64,000 nt of DNA from Thiemannella venezuelensis (GCF_014203605.1 NZ_JACHJJ010000014.1:144584-208583), one strand, 5' to 3'; shown: positions 44,941 through 53,283, counted from the first letter of the stretch. Numbers and translations are program-made. The notes: generated by a model not told the origin, from the sequence alone.

Positions 44941-45018
44941 TGAGACGGCGACATGAGACGGCGACATGAGACGGAGGAACGGGACGGCGGCATGAGGCGG
45001 TGGCACGGGACGGCGGCC
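44941..45018. repeat. Six degenerate 13-bp tandem repeats upstream of aroC
   Basis: Six consecutive 13-bp units: two identical copies of TGAGACGGCGACA, then TGAGACGGAGGAA, CGGGACGGCGGCA, TGAGGCGGTGGCA and CGGGACGGCGGCC. The array lies between the aroC start (44889) and the stop of the upstream methyltransferase (45058), so it is in the aro operon's 5' region. It could be a regulatory array or slippage debris. Confidence 0.9.
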
Positions 45019-45057
45019 GGGCGTCCCCGGCCGCCGACCCACGCCGCCCCACGCCGG

Positions 45058-45924
45058 TCAGGCCGGTCCGGGGATTCTCGCGTGGGCGAGGTGCACGAGC
45101 CCGGACGGGCGCAGGGCGTCGGAGCGCTCCCAGAGGGCGGCCTCGACCGAGTCGCGCTGGCTCGCGTGCCCGATCACCTCGAACGCGTGCTCCTCCAGGA
45201 GCGAGGACATCTCCTCCGGGCCGAAGAACGAGACCCAGGGCTCGCCGCCCTGCGCGGCCACCGCCATGACCGCCTCGGCGTACGCCCGGCCCGCCTCGTC
45301 CCGCAGCTCCTCCGGGAGCAGGTGGTCCAGGACGAGCTCGCTGCCGGGCGCGAACCCGGCGACCACGTCGAGCATCCGGCCGACCGCCTGCCCGGTCAGG
45401 TACATGCTGACGCCGAGCCAGCTCACGAACGCCGGCCGGGCGGGGTCGAACCCGCCCGCCGCGAGCCGGTCCGCCAGCGACCCGTCCTCGAAGTCGGCGG
45501 GGACGAAGGCGACGGTGTCCGGCACCGCGATCCCCGCCCCGGCCAGCAGATCGCGTTTCCACCGCTGGGTGGCCGGGTGGTCGACCTCGAACACCCGTAT
45601 CCCGGCGGCCGCCTCCGGCCGGTAGGCGAAGGAGTCGAGGCCCGCACCGAGGACGACGTACTGCGTCAGGCCCCGTCGTGCGCCCTGCGCGAGGCGGTCC
45701 TCCGTGTAGCGGCTGCGGGTCACGGCGGACACCCGGGCGCCGGCGAGCACGGGATGCCCCCCGTGGGAGCGGTGGTAGCCGACCATCTCCTCGGCCCCCG
45801 CCCCGAGGAGCCGGTACGCCAGCGGGTCGGTGAAGATCCGGGGTTCGCCGTCGACGATCAGGTGCGCCGCGCGGGCCGCCGCCGCCATGAGCGCCGTCTG
45901 ACTTGGTTGTCCGTCATGTTTCAC
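45058..45924 (-). CDS. LCM-type SAM-dependent methyltransferase (TIGR00027-like)
   Basis: 288 residues. The characteristic segments SQTALMAAAARAAH, RTRYTEDRL-like VSAVTRSRYTEDRL, YVVLGAGLDSFAYRPE and FEVDHPATQRWKRDLL match the LCM/TIGR00027 family of O-methyltransferase-like proteins related to leucine carboxyl methyltransferase. Substrate is unknown; family members appear in natural-product tailoring and elsewhere. It stands alone, convergent with nothing, with an AT-rich upstream region. Confidence 0.9.
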   Translation of the reverse strand: MKHDGQPSQTALMAAAARAAHLIVDGEPRIFTDPLAYRLLGAGAEEMVGYHRSHGGHPVLAGARVSAVTRSRYTEDRLAQGARRGLTQYVVLGAGLDSFAYRPEAAAGIRVFEVDHPATQRWKRDLLAGAGIAVPDTVAFVPADFEDGSLADRLAAGGFDPARPAFVSWLGVSMYLTGQAVGRMLDVVAGFAPGSELVLDHLLPEELRDEAGRAYAEAVMAVAAQGGEPWVSFFGPEEMSSLLEEHAFEVIGHASQRDSVEAALWERSDALRPSGLVHLAHARIPGPA

Positions 45925-46185
45925 GGAACGAAAGGCTATATAGAGATTTGGCGATTATATCAGACAATAAAAAATTCCATAAGCGGCAAAAGATTTCAAT
46001 CAGGCATCATTTATCAGAGTTGATCCATGAGCGGTCCCGGCCCTCACCGGACGTCCGGCACGGAAGGATCCCCCTCGGCCGGGGTACGGCGGGGCACCCT
46101 ACCGAAGTCGGGCGACGCGATACTTCGGTCGACGGAAGGACGGGGACACACCGCGACATGCCGGAGATGTCCTATGGTGACGGGC
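45925..46185. promoter_or_regulatory. AT-rich divergent intergenic region
   Basis: The stretch 45930-46020 is markedly AT-rich (for example ATATCAGACAATAAAAAATT) compared with its surroundings and separates divergent genes for the methyltransferase and the DUF4429 protein. It probably contains both promoters; no clear dyad was found. The composition could also reflect an acquired fragment. Confidence 0.4.
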
Positions 46186-47079
46186 ATGACCGAGATCTTC
46201 GTCCCGGAGGGGTCATGGACGTTCGACGGTGAGGTCCTCCGGATCGTGCCGGGCGGGGACGGCGTCCACGAACTGCGCAGGACGCTCGGCGAGCTGGCCG
46301 TCCCCCTCGCGGCGATCGGCGGCGTGTCGTTCGAGCCGTCGCGCAAGGGCGGCAGCCTCCAGCTCCGCCTGCGACCGGGCGCGGACCCGCTGGCCGACGT
46401 GGTCGCCGGGCGGCTCACCGGCCCCGCCGACCCCTACCGGCTGGCCGTCCCCAGGGAGCGCACCGGGGCGGCCGAGTACCTCGTCGACGAGGTGCGCAAC
46501 GCCCTGACGCTGGAGCAGGTGCCGAGCGGCCCCGCCGAGGCCTTCCTGCTGCCCGGCCCCGCCGTCCCGGTCTCGGCCGCGGCGGGCGACGGCACGGTCA
46601 GCTTCGACGGCGAGCGGATCCGCCTGGAGTGGACGCTGTTCGCCGGCTCGGGCAAGGAGTCGGCGGGTCCGCAGGCGTTCCTGCTGCCGGACGTGGAGGG
46701 CGTGGAGTGGGCCCCGCAGCACGGCCTGGGCTACGGCTTCCTCCGCTTCCGGCTCAGGGGCGGCCCGCCCGCCAAGGCGCCGGAGAAGGACCTGCACTGC
46801 CTGGCCTGGGGCGTGCAGCGCTACGGCGGCACGACCGCCCTGGTGGCCGCAGCCGTACTGGCCCGGCTCGCGCGGCTGCCCGCGGATCCGCCCGCGCTGC
46901 CGGCCGGCGGATCCGGAGAGCAGGATGCGCTGCTGCGCCGCGTGGCCGAGCTGGAGAGCCACGACACCGTGATCCGCCGGCTGGGCGAGCTCGGCGAGTT
47001 GCACCGCTCGGGCGTGCTCACCGACGACGAGTTCGCCGCGGCCAAACGTTCGCTGCTACGCCGCCTCGAGGACACCTGA
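46186..47079 (+). CDS. DUF4429 domain protein with C-terminal SHOCT domain
   Basis: 297 residues from the ATG at 46186; an in-frame ATG at 46174 (MVTGMTEI) with GGAG seven bases upstream is also possible. Two DUF4429-type beta-rich repeats are visible (GSWTFDGEVLRIV and GTVSFDGERIRLEW), each followed by a Arg/Leu/Asp-rich segment. The C-terminal ~30 residues (LGELGELHRSGVLTDDEFAAAKRSLL) match a SHOCT domain, an oligomerisation-type module. No enzyme motif. Followed by a helix-hairpin-helix gene 17 bp downstream, probably co-transcribed. Function unknown. Confidence 0.85.
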   Translation: MTEIFVPEGSWTFDGEVLRIVPGGDGVHELRRTLGELAVPLAAIGGVSFEPSRKGGSLQLRLRPGADPLADVVAGRLTGPADPYRLAVPRERTGAAEYLVDEVRNALTLEQVPSGPAEAFLLPGPAVPVSAAAGDGTVSFDGERIRLEWTLFAGSGKESAGPQAFLLPDVEGVEWAPQHGLGYGFLRFRLRGGPPAKAPEKDLHCLAWGVQRYGGTTALVAAAVLARLARLPADPPALPAGGSGEQDALLRRVAELESHDTVIRRLGELGELHRSGVLTDDEFAAAKRSLLRRLEDT

Positions 47080-47095
47080 GCCCGGAGGAGTGACC

Positions 47096-47296
47096 GTGGA
47101 ACACGGAGAGAGCGGCCTGCCGAAGATCGGCGCCCCCGCGCAACGCGCGCTGGAGGGCGCGGGCTACACCCGCCTGGAGCAGCTCACCGGCGTCACCGAG
47201 GCCGAGCTCCTCGCGCTGCACGGCGTGGGGCCGAAGGCGGTGCGCATCCTCCGCGACACCCTCGCCGAGCGCGGCCTCTCCTTCCGCGGCGGGTGA
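47096..47296 (+). CDS. Helix-hairpin-helix DNA-binding-type small protein
   Basis: 66 residues from the GTG at 47096 with GGAGG seven bases upstream; another GTG at 47090 is too close to that site. The sequence LPKIGAPAQRALEGAGYTRLEQL then TEAELLALHGVGPKAVRILRDTLAERG is a helix-hairpin-helix fold of the kind in RNA polymerase alpha C-terminal domains and DNA glycosylases. It follows the DUF4429 gene closely. DNA binding is a family expectation; the target is unknown. Confidence 0.85.
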   Translation: MEHGESGLPKIGAPAQRALEGAGYTRLEQLTGVTEAELLALHGVGPKAVRILRDTLAERGLSFRGG

Positions 47297-47328
47297 CCCG
47301 CGAAAGGACCCTGATCCCGCGATCTCCG

Positions 47329-47988
47329 TCAGGCGGCCATGACCTTGATCGTCTCGACGGTCAGCTCTGTCAGCCGGGCGACGACCAGGTCCGCCTCCGC
47401 CAGGTCGCGGGCGCCGTACGTGGAGGTCACGGCGATGCAGGCCATCCCGGCGGCCCTGGCGGACCGCACGCCGCTGGGCGAGTCCTCGATGACGACGCAC
47501 TCGCGCGGCTCCCGGCCCAGCCGGGACGCACCCCTGAGGTAGGGCTCGGGCGAGGGCTTCCCCGCTGAGACGTCCTCCGCGGTGACCACGCCCCTGAACA
47601 GGTCCCCGATCTCCAGGAGTGCGAGGACGGCCTCCGCTTCGGCGCGGATCGCGCCGGTGACCAGCCCCAGGGGGAAACCCGCCCGGTCCAGGCTCCTGAC
47701 GAGCTCGGCCGCTCCCTCGCAGGCCCGGAGACCGGACGCCGCGAGCCGGCTGTAGGCCCGCGACTTCTCCGCGACGACGCCTGCGACGTCCTGGCGGACC
47801 GAGGGAGTGCGCCGGGCGAAGAAGTCCCCGAACCCTTCCCTGTCCGTCCTTCCGAAGAAGAACGCGCCGTACTCCTCGCCGCTCATGGAGAGCCCCATGC
47901 CCTCCACGACCCGCCGGGCCGCCTGGAAGTGGAGATCCTCGTCGTCGACGAGGACGCCGTTCATGTCGAAGAGGATCGCGGGGGGCAC
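47329..47988 (-). CDS. HAD-superfamily hydrolase with DMNG active-site variant
   Basis: 219 residues from the GTG at 47988, chosen because HAD proteins begin a few residues before motif I; longer in-frame starts at 48036 and 48195 exist but add a poorly conserved leader. Motif I is ILFDMNGVLVDDE: the nucleophilic Asp8 is present, but the usual second Asp (DxD) is Asn10. Motif II lies in LGLVTGAIRAE, motif III Lys in SAGKPSPEPYLRGASRLG and motif IV acidic pair in VIEDSPSGVRSARAAGM. The fold resembles beta-phosphoglucomutase/phosphatase-type HADs with a cap domain. The Asn variant may alter catalysis; the same variant occurs in some related groups. Confidence 0.85.
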   Translation of the reverse strand: MPPAILFDMNGVLVDDEDLHFQAARRVVEGMGLSMSGEEYGAFFFGRTDREGFGDFFARRTPSVRQDVAGVVAEKSRAYSRLAASGLRACEGAAELVRSLDRAGFPLGLVTGAIRAEAEAVLALLEIGDLFRGVVTAEDVSAGKPSPEPYLRGASRLGREPRECVVIEDSPSGVRSARAAGMACIAVTSTYGARDLAEADLVVARLTELTVETIKVMAA

Positions 47989-48160
47989 GTGCGCGACGCT
48001 AACACGCCGGTCCCCGGCCCCGCGCCCGTCCGCCATCGGCGTCCGGTAACGGCCGGTGTTCAGGTCCTTCGGCGGCGGGGAGGCCGCCCCCTGCACGCCG
48101 CTCGTCGCGCCGGCGCGGCGCTGCCGGCGGATTCCGGCACCGCAGGAGCCGGCGGGCGGG

Positions 48161-48670
48161 TCAGACGCCGAACGGCGGAGCGTAGGCGATGACACCGCTC
48201 GGGACCGGGAGGGCGTCGTCGAACACCAGGGCCATCATCGCCTCGTCGGGGGCCTCGAAGGGCGGGCGGATCCCGTAGGCGGATGCCCGGGTGAAGCCGA
48301 ACCGCGGGTAGTACCCGGCGTGGCCGAGCACGAGGACGAGGTTCTCGCCCATGGCGCGGGCGGCCTCCAGGCCGGCGCGGATCGCGGCCGAGCCCGCGCC
48401 CTGCTTCTGGTGGCGGGGCAGGACCGCGCAGGAGGCCAGGGCCAGCGCCGGGGCGTCGCCGACGTGGCAGCGGGTGAGGAGGGCGTGGCCGGCGACGGTG
48501 CCGTCGTCGTCCACGGCCACGATGGACAGGCCGGGGATCCACGCGGGGTCGGCGCGCAGCGCCTCGACGAGGTCGGCCTCCATCGGGGTGGGGAAGGCCG
48601 CGAGAACGACCTCGCGGATCGCGGGGACGTCCCGCCCGGTCTCGGGCCGGGTGGTCCAGGTACGGGGCAT
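48161..48670 (-). CDS. GNAT family N-acetyltransferase
   Basis: 169 residues, ATG at 48670 (MPRTWTTRPETGRD). The acetyl-CoA binding motif is LPRHQKQGAGSAAIRAGLEAARAMGENL (Q/R-x-x-G-x-G/A), followed by LVLGHAGYYPRFGF typical of the GNAT fold. Substrate cannot be inferred. Divergent from the second GNAT gene at 48932, but the two are unrelated enough not to be a recent duplication. Confidence 0.88.
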   Translation of the reverse strand: MPRTWTTRPETGRDVPAIREVVLAAFPTPMEADLVEALRADPAWIPGLSIVAVDDDGTVAGHALLTRCHVGDAPALALASCAVLPRHQKQGAGSAAIRAGLEAARAMGENLVLVLGHAGYYPRFGFTRASAYGIRPPFEAPDEAMMALVFDDALPVPSGVIAYAPPFGV

Positions 48671-48931
48671 GGCGGTGGGCGCTCCTCCGGGGAAGCCGCT
48701 GCGGTGGCAGGGCTTCCCCTGTTCTACCGCAGGTTGCGGACCGGTTCCCAGCACAGGTACGGCTCACCGCCTCGGCGGGGTCCCTCGCCCGGTGAGCCCC
48801 CGCGCCACCCGGGACCGGCTCCGCCCGCGGGTTCCCTCCCCGATGCGCCTCCGGCCCGCCGGTCCCGTACGGCACCGGCGGGCCGTTATTCGGTTGCCCG
48901 GCCCCCTCGGGGTGTCTATAGGGTGCCCGGC

Positions 48932-49399
48932 ATGACAGCGTCGCTCCGCCTGGAGAAGGTCACCCCCGAGAACGTCCGCGCCGCGTGCGACATGAGGCTC
49001 CGCCCCGGCCAGGAGCGCTTCGTGGCTCCGGTCGCGCAGTCGCTGGCCGAGGCGTACGTGCAACCCGACGTCGCCTGGCCGCGCCTGGTCTTCGACGGCG
49101 ACCGGCTCGTGGGCTTCGTGATGCTCTTCCTGGACGTCCCCCTCAACCCGGACGACCCGCAGGACCCGCCCCGCTCCGGCCTCTGGAGGCTGGCCGTCGC
49201 CGCCGACGAGCAGGGCCGGGGATACGGCCGCTTCGCGGTGGAGGCCGTGTGCGAGGAGCTCCGCAGGCGCGGGAAGACACGGGTGACGGTGACCTGGGTG
49301 CCGGGCGACGGCGGACCCGAGCCGTTCTACCTGAAGCTCGGTTTCCGGCCGACCGGGGAGAAGAGCGACGACGAGATCGTCGCCGAGCGGGACCTCTGA
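48932..49399 (+). CDS. GNAT family N-acetyltransferase
   Basis: 155 residues, ATG at 48932. The acetyl-CoA site VAADEQGRGYGRFAVEAVCEELRRRG and EPFYLKLGFRPTGEKSDDEIV are typical of GNAT enzymes with the N-terminal segment VTPENVRAACDMRLRPGQE. A TATAGG box (about 48917) lies close to the ATG, suggesting a short leader or leaderless transcript. Substrate unknown. Tail to tail with the prepilin peptidase. Confidence 0.88.
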   Translation: MTASLRLEKVTPENVRAACDMRLRPGQERFVAPVAQSLAEAYVQPDVAWPRLVFDGDRLVGFVMLFLDVPLNPDDPQDPPRSGLWRLAVAADEQGRGYGRFAVEAVCEELRRRGKTRVTVTWVPGDGGPEPFYLKLGFRPTGEKSDDEIVAERDL

Positions 49400-49420
49400 C
49401 GCGGATCCGGGCCCGCCGGT

Positions 49421-50284
49421 TCAGCGGCCGGTCAGGATGACGGCGAAGGCCGCAATGATCATGAAGGGGCCGAAGGGGATCTCGGTTCCCCTTCGGGCGC
49501 GGCGCAGGGCGAGCAGGGCGGCGCCGTACAGGCCGCCGAGCAGGTGGGTGAGGAACAGCCCGGCGAGGACCTCGTTCCAGCCGAACCAGCCCAGGGCACT
49601 GCCCAGGGCCAGGCCGAGCTTGGCGTCGCCCAGGCCGATCCCGGCCGGATGGATGAGGAAGAGCAGCAGGTAGAAGGCGCCCATCGCCAGGCCGCCGAGC
49701 ACGGCCGTGACCAGGTCGCCGGGGCGGTGCCCGAGGGCGGCGGTCACCGCGAGGATCGTGAGGGTCCCCGCCCAGGCGGGCAGGGTCAGCCGGTCGGGGA
49801 GCCTGCGGACGGCCGTGTCGACGAACGCGAGCGGAACCGCCAGTACGGCCAGCCAGCCGAAGGCCAGCAGTTCCCCGGGAGGCCCGCCCGGTCCACCCGC
49901 CTCCCCGGTGGGAACCGCCACCGCCGCCAGGTCCGCCAGGAGCAGCGCGGTGATCAGTTCGACGGAGAACGGCGGCGGCCCGATCTCGGCCGAGCAGGCC
50001 GGGCAGCGGCCCGTGGACGGCAGGACCGCCATGCCCGGCCCGCCCGGGAGGGCCGGCCTCCCCCCTCCCCGCGGAGCGGCCGCCCTCCGTCGGTTCCCCC
50101 GGAGCGCGTCCCCGCCGGCTCCGGGAACGAGGCGGGCGGCGCAGGCCGGGCAGTGGGCGCGCGGCGGCCGGCCGTGCTCCACCGAGTGGCGGAACACCGC
50201 GGCGCGTTGCAGGCCGCCTGCGACCAGGGCGAGCGCGATCAGGGCGAGCGCGGCCGGCGGGACGGTCCACCAGGGGGAGATCAC
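49421..50284 (-). CDS. A24-type prepilin peptidase
   Basis: 287 residues from the GTG at 50284. An N-terminal DiS_P-like region has two Cys pairs (CPACAARLVPG and CPACSAEIGPPP), then a multi-spanning peptidase domain with the two catalytic Asp motifs visible in LAFVDTAVRRLPDRLTL and GIGLGDAKLGLALG (GxGDxK). It cleaves and methylates type IV pilin-like or Tad pilin precursors, cleaving before a Phe-type residue. No pilin, ATPase or Tad gene is in the window, so the substrate genes lie elsewhere. Confidence 0.88.
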   Translation of the reverse strand: MISPWWTVPPAALALIALALVAGGLQRAAVFRHSVEHGRPPRAHCPACAARLVPGAGGDALRGNRRRAAAPRGGGRPALPGGPGMAVLPSTGRCPACSAEIGPPPFSVELITALLLADLAAVAVPTGEAGGPGGPPGELLAFGWLAVLAVPLAFVDTAVRRLPDRLTLPAWAGTLTILAVTAALGHRPGDLVTAVLGGLAMGAFYLLLFLIHPAGIGLGDAKLGLALGSALGWFGWNEVLAGLFLTHLLGGLYGAALLALRRARRGTEIPFGPFMIIAAFAVILTGR

Positions 50285-50413
50285 CGCTCGACCATAGTCC
50301 GGCCGAACTTTCCGTGTCCGCCGGGCGCCCCAGGTATGACGTGCGACGTCATTGACGGAGCCGGAGCCGATCATGGACGCTGGTGACCACTTCCGCCCGG
50401 AGGAGGGGATCGC

Positions 50414-51415
50414 GTGGACAGGGACCGCTTCGCACGGCTGCCCGCCGTCATCGCGTCCCTGATCCTGCTCCCCGTCCTGCTGGAGATCGTCGCCTGGTAC
50501 ATCGAGGGCGAGGAGTACGACGTCTCGCGCGCCGTCACGGTCGTCGTGGTGATCGTCTCCCTCGCGCTGCTCGCCACGGTGATCGGCCGGATCCGGGCGC
50601 GGCTGCCGGTGCTGATGGTGGCCGCGCTGACGGTCACCGCGGCCGGTGAGGGCGTGCTCGGGCTCGTCGCCGCGTTCGGCCCGGTGCTGGGGCGGAGCGG
50701 CGTCCCGGGCGAGCTGCACGGGCTGATCACCACCGGGGTGAGCGCCTTCGCGTTCGTCACCGGCGTCTACCTCCTCATCCAGTACCGCAGGGGCCTCTAC
50801 CTGCCCTACCTGGAGGCCGGGATGGGCCCGCCGCCCAGCGCCACCAAGCGGAAGGTCATCGGCGAGTCGGAGATCCTGATCCGCACCCTGCCGGGGATCG
50901 GCCCGTCGGTGGAGAAGTCGCTCGGCAGCTGCGTCGCCATGCTCGACCAGGACGACCTGCACTTCGTCGCCTACTACGCCGACGGGCGCTGCTGCTTCTA
51001 CACCGACGTGCTCGACGACGCCGACCTGGCGCACTTCTTCCACGACACCGACCAGGAGGAGCGCCGGGAGGTCTACCTGAAGGCCGGCCACCAGCTCGAC
51101 TGGCTCACCGGCCGGCTCAACCGGCAGTTCCGGCGGATCGAGGGCGGCATCCTCATCCGCACCGTCCTCGACGTCGAGCGCGGCGCCCTGTACTTCTACT
51201 GGATCGACGAGACCCGCTACCTGATCGGCGTGACCCTGGACCAGCGCAAGGTGGACATCGCCGACGACAAGATGGCGAGGCTGGTGGACATGATCCGCGG
51301 CCATTTCACGCTTCCCCCGATCAACCAGCGCGAACGCCCCCCGAACCCCGCGGAGCAGGGAGGCCGGCTGCGGTCCATCTCAAGGAGTGAGCCTTGGCCC
51401 GAATCGGGCTCCTGA
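50414..51415 (+). CDS. Membrane protein with N-terminal transmembrane and long soluble C-terminal domain, function unknown
   Basis: 333 residues from the GTG at 50414 with GGAGGGG upstream. Four hydrophobic segments occupy about residues 8-30, 42-58, 65-90 and 102-124. The following 200 residues are soluble, with GESEILIRTLPGIGPSVEKSLGS and a Cys pair in YADGRCCFYTDVLDDADLAHFF. I do not recognise the C-terminal domain. It overlaps the antiporter gene by 22 bases (TTG start at 51394 preceded by AAGGAG), so the two are coupled; it may regulate the antiporter. That role is inference. Confidence 0.7.
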   Translation: MDRDRFARLPAVIASLILLPVLLEIVAWYIEGEEYDVSRAVTVVVVIVSLALLATVIGRIRARLPVLMVAALTVTAAGEGVLGLVAAFGPVLGRSGVPGELHGLITTGVSAFAFVTGVYLLIQYRRGLYLPYLEAGMGPPPSATKRKVIGESEILIRTLPGIGPSVEKSLGSCVAMLDQDDLHFVAYYADGRCCFYTDVLDDADLAHFFHDTDQEERREVYLKAGHQLDWLTGRLNRQFRRIEGGILIRTVLDVERGALYFYWIDETRYLIGVTLDQRKVDIADDKMARLVDMIRGHFTLPPINQRERPPNPAEQGGRLRSISRSEPWPESGS

Positions 51416-52422
51416 TCGTCGTCGTCGGCCTCGGCTGGCTCGCCGCCGAACTCGGCGGGCTGGACGGCCTCGAGCATTCCTCCGTCTACGTGCTGTTCAG
51501 CAGCCTGCTGCTGGCCATCGGCCTGTACGGCAGCACGCACGGCATCGACCGCGCCGAGGCCAGGGAGCACACGCGGCTGATCGTGCTGGCCGTCACCGTG
51601 GGGGTGGTCCTCAAGACCGCGTTCATCACCGGGGTCGTCCACCTGGTCTCCGGCGACCCGCGCGCGCTGATCATGGCGGTGGTGGTCGCCCAGATCGACC
51701 CGCTCTCGGTCGCCTCCGTAATGCGGGACGACCGGCTCTCCGGCCGGGCCAAGACGATTCTGGGGGCCTGGTCCTCCTTCGACGACCCGGTGACGATCAT
51801 CCTGGCGGTGTACGCGGCGGCGCTGGTGAGCGGCTCGGGCGGCGGCGGGCTGTCGGCGGCCTACTTCGCCGACCTGGGGTTGAACGCCCTGTTCGCGCTG
51901 GTCGCCTACCTGGTGTGGCGGCTGGTCAGGACCGCCCCGCCGGTGCTGAGCTACGTGGCGGCGGTCACCGCGGTCGTCTCGGCCGCGTGGAGCTCGCTCA
52001 TGCTCGGCCTGGCGACCGCCGGGCTCTACCTCCGGCTGCCGGACTCACGCTGGCTGGCCCGCGCGGTGAGCGCGGCGTTCGCGCTCTCGGCGTTCCTGAT
52101 GGGACTGCTGCTGGTGGGCGGGGCGAACATGAGCATGGGCGTGCTGCTCGGGCTGACCGCGTTCGCCGCCCAGATGCTCGCCGCGCTGGTGCTCACCCAC
52201 GGCCTGCCGGTGATCGACCGGGTCCACCTCGGCCTGGCCCAGCAGAACGGGGTCACCGCGGTCATCCTCGCCCTGGTCTTCGAACGTGACTTCGGCGGGT
52301 TCGTCGCGGTGATCGCCCCGGCGATCCTGACGATCAACCTCGTCCACGTCGTGGCCAACCGAACCGCCGACGCCTGGGGGCCCCGGCATCCCCGGGGGCC
52401 TCTGCCATCCGCGCCACGGTGA
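51394..52422 (+). CDS. Cation/proton antiporter-like membrane protein
   Basis: 342 residues from a TTG at 51394 with AAGGAG upstream. About nine to ten hydrophobic segments; the region AQIDPLSVASVMRDDRLSGRA with GAWSSFDDPVTIILAVYAAALV carries acidic residues in membrane segments typical of CPA-type antiporters (DP and DDPV). Shorter than the CPA1 antiporter at 35200. Translationally coupled to the upstream membrane protein. Its 3' end overlaps the convergent SseB gene by 89 bases. Transported ion unknown. Confidence 0.78.
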   Translation: MARIGLLIVVVGLGWLAAELGGLDGLEHSSVYVLFSSLLLAIGLYGSTHGIDRAEAREHTRLIVLAVTVGVVLKTAFITGVVHLVSGDPRALIMAVVVAQIDPLSVASVMRDDRLSGRAKTILGAWSSFDDPVTIILAVYAAALVSGSGGGGLSAAYFADLGLNALFALVAYLVWRLVRTAPPVLSYVAAVTAVVSAAWSSLMLGLATAGLYLRLPDSRWLARAVSAAFALSAFLMGLLLVGGANMSMGVLLGLTAFAAQMLAALVLTHGLPVIDRVHLGLAQQNGVTAVILALVFERDFGGFVAVIAPAILTINLVHVVANRTADAWGPRHPRGPLPSAPR

Positions 52423-52906
52423 TCCCGGGGACCCCGGCGGCCAGCTCGTCGAGGGTCCCCGACTCCACGGCGGCGAAGGCCGCGAGCACGCCTCCCTCGA
52501 TCACGAACGGCACCGGCCCGGCCACGTCGACCACCACGGCGGCGGCCTTCTCCTGCGCGGCGGCCCGGCAGACCTGCGGGACGGTGGCCTGGATGGGCCG
52601 GGCGTCGGGGCGCCAGCGCCTGAGCGGTTCGGTCCCGGTGAAGGCGAGCACCGCTTCGCGGCCGTCCTTGCCGACGAGTTTCGGCAGGGCCATCTCGCTC
52701 TCCTTCTCCTGCCGGAGCCCGTGCTCGCCGACCTCGGAGCCGATCAGCAGGGCCACCACGGGGACCAGCAGGCGGGCGCCGCTCAGCGCGGCGACCACCT
52801 CGCCGGGACCGGCCGTACCGGCGGAGAAGGCGGCGAGCGCGGACGCCGCGGAGGCGTCGGCGCCGCCGTCGTCGTCGGGGACCAGGGGCTGCGGAATGCT
52901 CGGCAC
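52334..52906 (-). CDS. SseB family protein
   Basis: 190 residues, ATG at 52906. The segment VAALSGARLLVPVVALLIG and LPKLVGKDGREAVLAFTGTEPLRRWRPDARPIQ are typical of SseB-domain proteins, which are small, often virulence- or secretion-associated in Salmonella but of unknown role in actinomycetes. The C-terminus is Arg-rich (RRRRFGWPRRGRG). Its 3' end overlaps the antiporter gene by 89 bases on the other strand. Confidence 0.85.
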   Translation of the reverse strand: MPSIPQPLVPDDDGGADASAASALAAFSAGTAGPGEVVAALSGARLLVPVVALLIGSEVGEHGLRQEKESEMALPKLVGKDGREAVLAFTGTEPLRRWRPDARPIQATVPQVCRAAAQEKAAAVVVDVAGPVPFVIEGGVLAAFAAVESGTLDELAAGVPGITVARMAEAPGDAGAPRRRRFGWPRRGRG

Positions 52907-53085
52907 GAACCGCGAGCCTACCGGGGGCCGGTGGAGGGGCGGGACACGCGGTGGGTTCCCCGTCCCGGAGCCGCGCCGGTCCCGGGGCGCACGGCTCCCC
53001 GGTCCCGGAAAGTCGGGACATGGGACCCATGCGGCCGGGCCCGCGGGCGGGCCAGGATGCTCTCACCGGACAGGGAGGGCAGGCC

Positions 53086-53211
53086 ATGATGGGATCGGCC
53101 GAGAACGGCACCCGGCTCGGGGAGTCGCGGCTCGCGCGGGCGACCCGGTACACGGTGGAGGCGACGGCCTTCGTCGCGGCCCTCGCGGTCGTCTACGCGC
53201 TGTGGAGGTGA
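53086..53211 (+). CDS. Small putative membrane protein
   Basis: 41 residues from the ATG at 53086, with GGGAGGG about 6-12 bases upstream; MMGSAENGTRLGESRLARAT then YTVEATAFVAALAVVYALW. The last 20 residues are a hydrophobic segment, so it is probably a one-pass membrane peptide. A near hairpin terminator follows. No family recognised; moderate confidence that it is expressed. Confidence 0.5.
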   Translation: MMGSAENGTRLGESRLARATRYTVEATAFVAALAVVYALWR

Positions 53212-53227
53212 CCGGCCCCTCCGGTGG

Positions 53228-53260
53228 GGGTACGGCCGCGCGGGAGGCGCGGCCGTACCC
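53228..53260. terminator. Hairpin terminator
   Basis: Perfect 14-bp arms GGGTACGGCCGCGC (53228-53241) and its complement (53247-53260) around a 5-base loop, between the small membrane gene stop at 53211 and the convergent amidohydrolase stop at 53284. It may serve both directions. Confidence 0.75.
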
Positions 53261-53283
53261 TCCCCGGAGGAGGGCGGCGGGGG

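Noticed and set aside
44941..45018. A CRISPR-like array
   Set aside because: The 13-bp units have no spacers between them and no cas genes are in the window.
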